The position numbers and the translations under genes were made by a program. Source: Eleusine coracana subsp. coracana (taxonomy: Eukaryota; Streptophyta; Magnoliopsida; Poales; Poaceae). From it: 64,000 nucleotides of DNA. Position 1 is the stretch's first letter, and every line of letters begins with the position of its first letter. Under the pieces are notes generated by a model. It was not told the origin of the DNA. It saw only the letters and a program-made list of their open reading frames with translations, and ran no database searches. The stretch lies in assembly GCA_032690845.1 (NCBI GenBank), contig CM064422.1:7316001-7380000 (forward strand), read 5' to 3'. This document shows, piece after piece, positions 1-9,838 of this stretch.

Positions 1-1489
1 TAGTTGTTTAAAATGTGTGGTGTGGTGCTACATGGTTTCAAGACTATGGCAAACTGCCAATAAGTCATAGCTGAAGCCATGCCTGGCAAAGCAAGTTAAC
101 AAACTAGAATGGACCATACATTCGAGTTATTCTCATTGTGAGGCATCAAAAAGTACTACAAGTGCAAAGGCATACCCGCTCACATCTCCAAGGGACATGA
201 AACATTGTGTTGTACACCCGCTGCCGCTTCTTCTCATTGCCCACGGCGATTGTGCTTCTAAGTGAATTGCCACTATACAGTTCTCCAAGGAAGTATCTGA
301 ATGGTGAATTGTCGAAGCGCTCGACTTCTGCAGCAGCATAATGGTTGAAAACAGGTTTAAATAACTCAATATGCAATATCCCATATACTAACTGTAGAAT
401 GGAAAATTAAGTACCACTACAGCTGGTAAGGGCCCAAAAGACTACATAAGTCTACATACTGATGATGGCACGAAATGGATAGTTTTCCCCAAATCAAAAC
501 CTCCACTTCCCTGGTTTAGAGTATTCGAATTCGACTTCTATTAATATTCAGACCAGCTTGATCTTATCTTGCTGAGGTTTTAAGAGAGATCATTGAAACA
601 CAGTATTTGAAGAAAAAAAAACAAATCCTGAAACAGGACAGTGTTCTTTCCAAACCACATTGCACAGATCAGATAATCACCAAAGCATAAACAATTTGTA
701 CTTCAAACTATTTCATACGCCATAATTCATGCTCCTAATCTATGTGGGAGCGAACTCACAGAGGTGCATTCCGTTTTGCTCATCCAAACGAAAACTTGAA
801 AAGTGATCAATTTCATTTGAATGTGCGTGGTCTAAGGCCCGGGCTGATGAAATGACAATCAAATGACCAAAATCGAGGGGTATAAAAAAGGTGATTTTGC
901 AGAATAACAAACTAGCAGCGAGATCTGTGCCTCCGAGAATGTTGCCATTCTCCTTTATGAACTTCTCCCAGTCCAGCGACTCCTCCTTCTCCAGCTTCTT
1001 CACGCCTCCGTTCGCTTCAGGCCGCCAAGCCGTGGCCGCCACCTCGTCCACTGCCGCGGCAGCCACGGCACTCTCCCTCGTGCTGCCGCAGCTGCTGGTC
1101 CCATCCTCCGCAGATGCCGCCAACACCCTCCCGTTCCCGGACACGTTCCTCTGCCTCAGCTCCACGCCCACGTACGTCACGCAGCTCGCCGCCGACCTCT
1201 CGGCGTCCGAGCTCTCACACACAGTCTCCGTCACCGACCTCAGATCCGTTAACCTGAACGCCGCAGCAGCGCCCCGGCCACCGTCCCGCGGCTCCCCCTC
1301 TGAGGCCGCCTCCTCGATCGGAGGGCTCCGGAACCCACGCTTCCGCTTGGAGCGTCTCCTGCGGCGGCGCTGTCCGTCCGACGTGGTGTCGGGCAGGGAG
1401 CGAGGGGAGAAGTCGTCCGCGTCGTCGGCTAAAAGATCGCTGGCGAGGATCTCGAAGGAGAGCTGGCGGTCGCCAGATCGAAGCGACAT
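1..1489 (-). CDS. POD1: POD1/TAPT1-family ER membrane protein, 5' part (partial)
   Basis: Two coding exons are visible on the minus strand: 1489-913 (192 codons plus 1 base) and 327-176 (2 bases plus 50 codons). The gene continues beyond position 1. Exon 1 starts MSLRSGDRQLSFEIL, followed by a basic stretch (RRRRRRSKRKRG) and a disordered Ser/Ala-rich segment. Exon 2 reads DNSPFRYFLGELYSG and later NTMFHVPWRCER, which matches the segment just before the membrane domain of Arabidopsis POD1 (POLLEN DEFECTIVE IN GUIDANCE 1) and animal TAPT1. POD1 is an ER protein linked to calreticulin-dependent folding and pollen-tube guidance. The membrane-spanning part lies outside the window. The exon 1 donor (A|GTTTGT) is not strong but is the only one that keeps phase. 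The GC-rich leader probably reaches to about 1700. Family assignment is confident; the donor is inferred. Confidence 0.82.
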
Positions 1490-1786
1490 CGGCGGCCGCG
1501 GCGGACGACGAAGGCAGCGGCGAAGAGGGCCCTCGCGAACCCTAGGGCGTGGGCGTGGGCGTCGCCGCGCGCGCGGCGACGGCGAGGAGGCGAGGTGGAG
1601 GAGTAACGGGCGCAGAGAAGAATACACTTCTCTTTTCAGGTCGCGTTTATTTTGTGCTTTTAATTCAGATTTTGTGTTGCTTAATTCCTCGGATTTTTCT
1701 GAGATGGCGATGACACAGCAGCAGCGGGAGAATGAAAGGGGGCGCTCCGTGGGCCGTGGCATACTGGGAAAGGCACGAATATTTTT

Positions 1787-2658
1787 GGGTTAATTCTTTC
1801 AGTGTCACTCAAAATTTCTTCTATCTTTTCAACATCATCGTAAAAACTTTATTTTTATTAATACCAATTATCTTAAATTTTTTTAATCAACATTACTGCC
1901 GTCTATTTTTTATTAACAGAGCAAAGAGAAGACTATTTTACCTTTGTCTTCAACCTCTCTCCCGTCTCCGTCTCCCTTCTATCTTCTGAGGAACTCGGCC
2001 AGCGACGGCGTGCGCGAGAACCAGCCATCCTCCGCGCCACCGAGAAATAGCCGCCACCTCCCTCCTCCTCTCCTTCTCGCTCCCACGTCCACGCGCACTC
2101 CCTCTCCCGCCTCGCTGTCGCATCTGCCCCTCCCCCGTCTCCCCGTCACCGCCTCCTAACCATCGTGCTCCTGCTGGCCATCGTCGCCTGCTCGTCCTCG
2201 TCCACCTCCAGATCTGCGCTGCCCGCTACCGAGGACACCTCCAGACAGCACATCTTTCTTCGGGCGTGGTATAACCGGGCCAAAAGCAGCGATGACGATG
2301 CTTAGCTCCAAGCACAGCGCGACAGGCCCGAGGCGGTGGCGACGGCTCCGAACGCGACGAGGCCTGTGATAATGGCAGCGGGGCCCAAGGCCACGGCGGC
2401 GGCACGCGGCTTTGGGTGTGGCGCGGTGGCACCCCGTCCTCTTCTCCTTACGGCGAAGAGAGAGAGATTTCTGACTGAAGGTTGAAGAGGGTAAACGGGT
2501 CTTTTTATTATTCTGTTAAGCTTTTGTTATTGTAAAATAAACAATAATGGCATTGACGGGGAAAAAGTTTAAGAAGACTAGCATTGATAGGATTAAAGTT
2601 TTTACGGTGGCGTTTAAGAGATAGGAGAAGTTTTCAATGGCACCGAAGGAATTAACCC
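1787..2658. mobile_element. Non-autonomous Mutator-like element (Pack-MULE candidate) with 9-bp TSD
   Basis: The element is bounded by perfect 9-bp direct repeats AATATTTTT at 1778-1786 and 2659-2667. Its ends are long imperfect inverted repeats of roughly 90 bp. The left end begins GGGTTAATTC and the right end finishes GAATTAACCC; further in, both arms carry CGTAAAAACTTT. A 9-bp target duplication with long terminal inverted repeats is the Mutator superfamily signature. The centre (about 1930-2460) is far more GC-rich than the arms and is CT-rich on the plus strand, as expected for captured genic DNA. No transposase is present. It lies about 300 bp upstream of the POD1 start codon. Confidence 0.85.
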
Positions 2659-2727
2659 AATATTTTTCTTGATTCTTTAGATGCCTTTGAGAATCGAAAA
2701 TATGGATATTATATGGCGGTAACGTAT

Positions 2728-2952
2728 CATATAAGAACTGATTTCATGTAAGAACTATGAGAAAAGTCATAAAATTCTTATCTGATGGCTAGATTATTTT
2801 GCACTTAAATCCCCTACTTATCTCACCTAATTTCTTATTTTGCAAATAACCCACTGTTAAAATAACCCACCTCTACCGCTGACCATCGGATAAGGATCAT
2901 ATAATCTTGATTAAAGTTCTTATAGTTCTCATATAAAATCAGTTCTCATAGG
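2728..2952. mobile_element. MITE-like inverted-repeat element
   Basis: The two ends pair imperfectly over about 60 bp. The left arm holds AAGAACTGATTTCATG and TCTTATCTGATGGC. The right arm read in reverse complement holds GAGAACTGATTTTATATG and CCTTATCCGATGG. No convincing target duplication was found, so the superfamily is unassigned and the borders are approximate. Confidence 0.55.
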
Positions 2953-3187
2953 ATATATTTCCTTACATAACACCCATGCACGTTTAATTCCGCCGTCCTG
3001 TTGAAACTACTCTGATTTTGAGTAAAATCCAGTTACAAATATATACATCGAGATTGGATTTGAATTTGAGAATCTTATCCGAGTATATTTTAACCCGAGC
3101 ATGGATGTTGTGCCCAGAAAAAGCTGAAGTAATGTTAATTTCTTAAAAAACCAACTCATGCCGGTTTCAACTTTAAAGACACATGCT

Positions 3188-3512
3188 TTGTTTGGATATA
3201 TGGGTTAGAGTTAGTTTGCGTTAGTTTGAGCATAACTAACTCTAAATTCTCCAAACAGTTTGGGATAGTTGTATCTAACCCACCTAAAAAAATTAGCCTA
3301 TTCAAGAGGTGTTAATTGGAGCTAGTTTGAGTAGGGTCCACTAAAAAGTTACTTTTTCCTCTATCCTCAAAGGAGACAAATAATTACATCAACACCTTTA
3401 TTGTCAATCTAACCCTTGTATTCAAATACCTCAAAAGTTAAAGTTAGTTCAAAATTAGTCATAAGCTAAAAATTAACTCTAACCTCTAGCACGGTTAAAA
3501 TATCCAAACAGG
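3188..3512. mobile_element. MITE with TGTTTGGATAT-type inverted ends
   Basis: The left end TTGTTTGGATATATGG plus GTTAGAGTTAG is mirrored by the right end, whose reverse complement reads CTGTTTGGATATTTTAACC and then GGTTAGAGTTA. The interior repeats AACTCTAA/TTAGAGTT blocks. Such ends are common in grass hAT-like or CACTA-like MITEs. The target duplication is not clear and the borders are approximate. Confidence 0.55.
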
Positions 3513-6500
3513 ACCACGCTATAAGAGCAGGCTAACTATGTTTTGTTTAGATAATAAAAACAGAGGCAGGCTAACTACGTTGTTTGTTGAAGCTCTACAA
3601 TCAAGAGTATTTCCATTTGTAGTTTATATACACTTAATTAAAAGAGATGAACACGTATGTTGCACATAGATCGAGTCCTAATATGATTCTGCGCTCAATT
3701 GTGTTTGGCACGAAAATAATATAAATTCAGAGTCCTAGCCAAATAAAAAAGAAAAATACAGCTACGTGAGCTGAACTTCACTATATACGTGGCGGACAAC
3801 CTGTATCAACTTACGAGCTCTTAGGCTATATCTAGCCGATCAGGATTTCAATAGCGAATCCGTTGCCTCCACCAGGACATACTTGGGAAGAAGGCCATAG
3901 ATCGAGATAAGATCCTGTCTGTTTCATCGCCAAACACCGGGAGTCGTGAATGAATGCCGTGGAACTAGCCATCATTGTCGTCCTTGATCCACACCACCCC
4001 AACGGTTAAGAGAAACAACACAATCGATCTAGCAAGGTTTAAATCTTCATCTGATTATTCGATGAGACTAGCATCATGTTATGAACGCCTCCGTTGGCCT
4101 TGATCGTAGGCTTCATCTTTAATCATTGGTCTTAGCATTGGTTGACAGCCGACAATTCTGGGTCAACGGGTAAAAAATCATCCATGTTCATCTATGTTAT
4201 GCACTCCTTTCCTTCCTTTATATCTACTGGTCACTACCACATATATCAAATCATGTATAATATTTAACAACTATTGTTCTATAAGAACAACAATACTATG
4301 TTACAGTGAATGTCATTATTTAATAAACCATGTTTTTTATGTATTCACGATCATTGATCAATTTTACTTATCAATCGAGTTTTGACATTTGTTAAATCAA
4401 TAATAAATGAAACTTTATTTATTAGTGTTATTATTTTGCTTAATCTTTATTGCACAACCTAATCTTTACAACAACTTCCCCTAATAAGTGAAAAAAGGTT
4501 TACTGTTAAGCTTTCTTATTATGATCTGAATAATGCTTGTTCCCTATGTGCACTTTGTATGGGTATGTGATTTTGAAGAATTAAAACTTGTAGGAAATTT
4601 TTTATAGATTGACAAAGCAAGTTGTTTCATCTATAAAAATATGAGTCTATATATCATGTATATTTTATTAATATCTGTAGCAACGCACGGACACTTTGCT
4701 AGTCCTAGAATATTTAAATTAAAGTTGTGTGCATGTATTAAGTTAGCCAAGTTTTCATTATTTTTGATTTAAAATATATGTTAAAACTATTTATATTTTT
4801 ATCCAGTATGGATCATTAGGTTAGAGCTATCAGCAGGTGCAAGGGTGAAGCTAGGTACACCCTCCCGAGTATCATGGCACAAGGAAAAATGAAGATTTTT
4901 AGTGAAAATTTTCAGATTTTCACCATGTGTACACTACTAAAAAACACTTGAGAGACACTAATAAACACTCAGGAAGAGTGAATGACACTTGAATCTTCGT
5001 AGCTCTAGTTTCACCACCGGTTATCAGGATATTATTTTCGCTAATAATAGTAATAGTTTCCTTTCATCGTCAATTAAAGCTAAATAGTATGATATGCTCA
5101 AGAATGGTGCTCGTATGTAGGCAGATCAAAATAATCACTGCTTTGTGCTTTCAATTTCTTAAGGGTATATTTCTTCGTTGGTTTCAACCTTTTCATTTAT
5201 TTCTTTTCAGATTAGGACCCCCTTACCCGCCCTCCATTGGAGGCCTTTTCACAGGGATGTGCGGAGCAGGGTTCGAACCCTCATCGTCTCGGCAGCTCGG
5301 CTCCACCCTGGAGCGTTGCCAACGTGCTCCATGCTTGTCCGCAACAACCTTTTCATTTGAACTAGCATGCCAATGATATGCTTTGTGTCAAGTTCATGAT
5401 GCCATCTTAGATATCAGAATTCATGTATCATTCATGTTTTAGGTCAAGTGCTTACGTTTCCAAAAAATAAAACTCTGCAATGCATGGTTGCCAGAATGCT
5501 ACTGATGTGCGTTATCTTCCTCTTATGCAGTACTGATATGAGATCATTTTTTCTTGAACACACAGGGAATACACTGATGGACATATGACTCTGCTACAAT
5601 CAATATCATTTGAAAAAGACTCGCAAAAACAAAAAAAACCATTGAAAAATAACAGCATATCAGACTTCTTTCAGTATGTAATGCATATGTGTGACCAAGT
5701 CTCGTCTCTTTATGTTTTAAATCAGGTGTTTGCATTTCCAAGAGCAATGCTAGTGATGTGCAATAATCTTCTGCTTACGCAATACTGACGTGAGATTAGT
5801 TTTACTGAACATCCCTTATACAGGGAAAACACTAATGGACACACGACTTTGTTACATTCAAGATCATTGAAAAAAGAACAGTATGTCATACTTTCTTCCG
5901 GTATGTAATTCATGTATGTGACCATTTCCACATTACATAATTAATACTAAAACTTTCTGTGATTTGGGTACAGCTCCAATCTAAAGCTTTGGGTAAGCCA
6001 CAGGAGCTATCAGTATATATCTTATTTATTGTTGTTTATGTAATACTGCTATATTCTTTCCAATCCAAATGTATTTTGTTCTGCATCAGGCAGCCTCTCT
6101 CTTATTGACATACAGTATAGTTGTTGTTAACAAGGAGACGCTATTCTCCTTTTTTTTTTTCTTGTTGTTGCCAAAGAGTAACCATTCTCCAGTTCGTTTT
6201 CTTCACAAGTCATGAATAAAGTTAAATTCCATATAGCAGCCTTGAGTGTATAGATCATTTGTTCATTATTATTACTTGAAGTAAAGAACCAGCGTTCACA
6301 CACACAAAAAAAGAACCAGCTCATATTGGTGTTAAATTCATAGTTCCTCCATTCTTAAATTATTATTATTATTATTAATTTTTTTAGTTAATTTTGACCA
6401 TTCGTTCTATTCAATTTTTTTAAAAAATATTATATTTATTATAATAATTTATTTTATCATCAAAAGAAAATTAAAATATAATTTAAAAATTTCATATTTA

Positions 6501-7004
6501 AAGTAATATTTTGAATAAGATGAACGATAACAATAATTTAAGAAAAGAAAAAGTACCACTTAGTTGAGGGCTTGAGGCCTATAGTCATCTTAACAACATA
6601 TAGGAATTTCAAATACGTAAAATATTCAGCCTCCAGTGTCAGCGTTGTGGTTGCAGCCAGAACTAAATAAAAAAATGAAAATTCTACTTGTGTGATTTTT
6701 TTATTTAAATATATCTATATTAATATGTAAGGAAGAAACGAGTACAGATACATCCTAGAAGGATATATAGGGTGTGTTTGGTTGTCTGGCTATCAGCCAG
6801 ACAGGTCAGGAGAAACTAACTTTTTGCTTTCACCACGTTTTTGGTTGACTGTATAAGAGACTTAGCCAAGCCAGACTTGTGCAAAAGGGACCCTAAATCC
6901 TGATCAGCGGAAGTCCACGAAATCGGTCGCACAATCCTGGCCAGCCCCGAGCCAGCTTGGGCCCACCACAAACTCCTGGCCCGAGTCGTGCACGAATGAC
7001 CTCT
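3513..7004. other. AT-rich intergenic DNA with decayed repeats
   Basis: No supportable gene. It contains a degenerate tandem duplication (5440-5930) and an AT-rich segment at about 6345-6550 whose outer ends (TCTTAAATTATT and its complement) suggest an old MITE. At 6774 there is a GGTGTGTTTGGTTG start typical of truncated grass MITEs. Open frames here are short and have no codon bias or family similarity that I can recognise. Confidence 0.6.
5440..5930. repeat. Degenerate tandem duplication, period about 245 bp
   Basis: Two diverged copies follow each other. Landmarks of copy 1 (about 5440-5690) are CTACTGATGTGCG, GCAGTACTGATATGAGATCA, GGACATATGACT and CAGTATGTAATGCATATGTG. Copy 2 (about 5720-5930) has the same order: CTAGTGATGTGCA, GCAATACTGACGTGAGATTA, GGACACACGACT and CGGTATGTAATTCATGTATG. 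Neither copy has a long open frame. Confidence 0.7.
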
Positions 7005-7013
7005 CCGGGCGCT

Positions 7014-7773
7014 GAGATTTTTGCTATTTTGACCACGAAAACTATGGGTTTCGCTATAATGACCATGAAACGGTGGACTTCTCTAAAATGACCACGAAAC
7101 CGTGATCTCTTCGTTAAAATGACCAGCGTTATTTTTTGGACAATCTTCACCTTTTCTTCTTTCTCTCTCCTCTTCTCTCTCCTCGAATAACCTACCGGCC
7201 TTCACTGCGCCGCGCCGTCGCCCGCGGGCCTGCCGCGCGTTGTCGGGTCAAACCCCGAGGTCCGCTGCCGCCTGTGCCGGGCCGCGGGGTTGCCCGGGCC
7301 GCCGGGATCTTGAAGCGCTGCCGCCTTCTCTCCCTTGGTTCGAGCGCCGAGGTCCGTCGCCGCCTAGCCGCTCTTGTCGCTGGATCGAGCACCACCGGGC
7401 CGAATTGGGAGAGGAGAGGGTGCGCGATCGATCGGGATCGCTTCGAGGTGGAGTGCCGTTGGTCAAGCCACGCCGCCGGCAAACCGAGAGAGGAGGGCGT
7501 GTGCGCGCGATTATGATGGGGCGAGGTCACGTCGAGGACGAAGGGGCGTGCCCTCAGATGCGCTGCCACTGGCTGTTTGGGGAGAGAGGAGAGGAGAGAG
7601 AAGAGAGAGTGAGGGAAAGGAAGAAGAAGAATAAGGGTATTTTTGTCCAAAAAATAATGCATGGTCATTTTAACGGAAAGATCATAATTTCATGATTATT
7701 TTAAAGAAACTCATCATTTTATAATCATTATAGCAAACCCATAGTTTTCATGATGAAAATAGCAAAAATCTCG
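7014..7773. mobile_element. Mutator-like element with GC-rich filler (Pack-MULE candidate)
   Basis: The 9-bp direct repeats CCGGGCGCT at 7005-7013 and 7774-7782 flank a 760-bp element. Its arms of about 130 bp pair closely. The left arm reads AGATTTTTGCTATTTTGACC, CTATGGGTTTCGCTATAATG, GTTAAAATGACC and ATTATTTTTTGGACA. The right arm gives the same series in reverse complement. The core (about 7190-7620) is strongly GC-rich and unlike the AT-rich arms, as expected for a captured gene fragment. The right border touches sequence that probably belongs to the PUR4 upstream region. No transposase is encoded. Open frames in the core overlap on both strands and cannot be assigned. Confidence 0.88.
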
Positions 7774-7989
7774 CCGGGCGCTAGGGTTACCGCTCCCGTG
7801 CCTCCACCCGTTCCTCTCCCGCCGCCTTGCCTGTCCGACGCCGCCGTCCCCCCCCCCCCCCCCCCACCCACCCAATTGACTGGAGCGACGCCGCCCCCTT
7901 CCCCGACTGGAGGAACACCGCCTCCCCCAACCGACCACGCCCCCTTCCCCGACCGGAGTGACGCTGCACGTCGCTGCATCCCTCGAACG

Positions 7990-8510
7990 GCACAGAGAGA
8001 GAAAGGTGAGAGCATCTTTCCGTGATCACTGAGATCGCCAATGCAAATCGGTAGGCGAAGTGTCCGTGATCTTGGTTGCGTTGCTTGCTGTTTTCGATGG
8101 GCACGAGTCCGGGCACTTGCGATTACGAGGGATGCGTTTATAGGCGCCGAGACACGTGAAGGGAAAGCGTGTGCTTGGAAATGCGGCGCAGTTTTCCCCG
8201 AGGCCTGCGCGAAGTTTGCATGAAGTTCTTCCGTGCTAGCAAGTGATCCAATGAATGGCGTTTCGGAGCGCGACGGGTACTTGGCGAGAATTTTCACCTC
8301 GCCCGCACGCGCAGCCGCTGCTCGCCCGCGTGGCCGCGCCTCAGCTCGCCCGCACGAGCGAGTGTCGGGCCGCCATCGTGCCTGACGGGCCAACTGGGCT
8401 GACGTGCTTTGCGTGCTTGTCGGGCCGGCCTGTTTGGACAGCACTGGCACTGGGTAGGGGTTTAGGGCGGGTGCGGCGTGCACAGAGAGAGAAAGGTGAG
8501 AGCATCTTTC
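7990..8510 (+). repeat. Exact 31-bp direct repeat 490 bp apart in the PUR4 upstream region
   Basis: An identical 31-base segment, beginning GCACAGAGAGAGAAAGG and ending GAGCATCTTTC, occurs at 7990-8020 and 8480-8510. The 460 bases between are GC-rich and contain no recognisable gene. The second copy leads into the CT-rich, leader-like stretch before PUR4. A local duplication of a promoter/leader segment or an insertion with a long target repeat could both explain it. Confidence 0.8.
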
Positions 8511-8755
8511 CTCTCCTTTTTCTCTCGCACTCGCGGCGGCGCCTGCGTCCTCTTCCCCCCTCCGGTTTCCCCGCACGTTTGTCTTCACAGCCTCGCGCCG
8601 TCGGCCAACACTCTCCGCCTCCACCGGGTCGACCGACGCACGCCCGGCAGCCTCGAAGGGCTCTCCCTTCGTGGTGGTGGGCGCCTTGGCGGCCCTCGTC
8701 TGCCTCTACTGAACCGCGGCGTGGACGGACGTGGGCTCGGTTCGGCTTGTCCTGG

Positions 8756-9838
8756 TAACGAACCCTATCTTCCTTGGATGGAATGGACTGTTATTTCCAA
8801 TAACCAGTGTCTCTGTTGATGTCCCTCTATTTGCGATGCGCTCCGATCCGTATGTTTTGCTGCGCAGCGGATTGAGCGCTTGCAGCAGTGAGTCCGTTGG
8901 GCGTTGGCATATGTTTGGGGCTGGTTTAGGTACTAATCAAACCATTCTGGTAGGGTTTTAGTAAGTGTGAAGGTGGATGTATCAACCGGTCACCTATTCT
9001 AATAGTTACAAAACTAAGATATTTTTGAACTAGGTGTCACTGTCGTGCGGCCAATATTCTTTCACTTTATGTTGTGTGCTCTTCTGCTACACTTATTGAA
9101 TGTGCAGTATCTCTAAGGGGCAAAGAATGAATTCAGCTGTTGTTTTCTTACTGTTGCAACTATGTGTTGGAATAATTTGCAAGACAACTAGAAGATTTTT
9201 TGTTACTTTTGAATTCTACTCTCTTTATTTATTCGGCAGAGCTCCTTACATATTTCTTTTTTAAATGACACAATGAAGCTACCTTGTAGTGATAAAAGGG
9301 CAAGTAGAAACGCCAGATGGAAAATCGAGTACAAGTTTTGTTTCATATAGAATAGTCCTTATTTCGTGTGAATAATCAATCGGTAACAGTACTTATGTAT
9401 TCACTATTTAAATTTGTTAGAAGAAAGCATCATAGATCTTGAAGTTAAAAGTAATTATAGTGAACACGTGGAATATGTCTTTGCTCATGTTTGCACACCC
9501 TAGTTTACATGTAAAACCTGTTTTGCATTAATTTGTTGGTAGCATAACTTTCCTGGTTACATTTCAAAACTATGGCACCATAGGAATTGAGTTCTAAAGC
9601 AAAACATAATGAGCTAGAGTTGATTTGTGAGTCTGATTCACGTTTGATGAAATGTTGAAAAAGTATATCCTTCTTTCACTTATCATTCTTACATAATTTC
9701 TTCTTTGCTTCATTCTGCTCAATCTCACTGTACATGTATACATTGCACACTTCCTAATTACACTGTATAATCAACACCTATTCTTGACCCATGTGCTGCA
9801 CATCATCCTATTTCTGATTAAAAGTCTTTGGATCTCAG
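8756..9838 (+). other. Probable 5' leader intron of PUR4
   Basis: The PUR4 start codon directly follows a splice acceptor (GGATCTCAG|ATG at 9838/9839), so the leader must be spliced. The most plausible donor is TCCTG|GTAACG at 8755/8756, after a CT-rich GC-rich leader exon starting near 8480. The intervening DNA is AT-rich and intron-like. The donor is inferred, the acceptor is well supported. Confidence 0.5.

Noticed and set aside
740..1793. Long open frames on both strands (340 aa minus, 300 aa plus)
   Set aside because: The minus frame is real only from 1489 to 913 (POD1 exon 1); the rest reads through leader and intron. The plus frame is its antisense shadow in GC-rich DNA.
4640..4705. 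Possible Helitron 3' end (GCAACGCACGGACA...GCTAGT)
   Set aside because: The CTAGT-like end is there, but no convincing hairpin and no 5' TC end or helicase were found.
5215..5345. Possible SINE or tRNA-derived sequence with GGGTTCGAACCC
   Set aside because: The B-box-like palindrome is present, but no A box at the right distance and no tRNA fold could be found.
7136..7695. Several Arg/Gly-rich ORFs on both strands
   Set aside because: They overlap each other within the GC-rich core of a Mutator-like element and have no recognisable domain.
7847..7866. Poly-C run (and the poly-G run near 30972) as structural signal
   Set aside because: Homopolymers of this length are prone to sequencing and assembly error. 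Nothing else supports a function.
7728..8758. 298-aa minus and 167-aa plus ORFs upstream of PUR4
   Set aside because: Pro/Arg/Ala-rich composition artefacts in GC-rich leader DNA. They contradict each other and the PUR4 leader reading.
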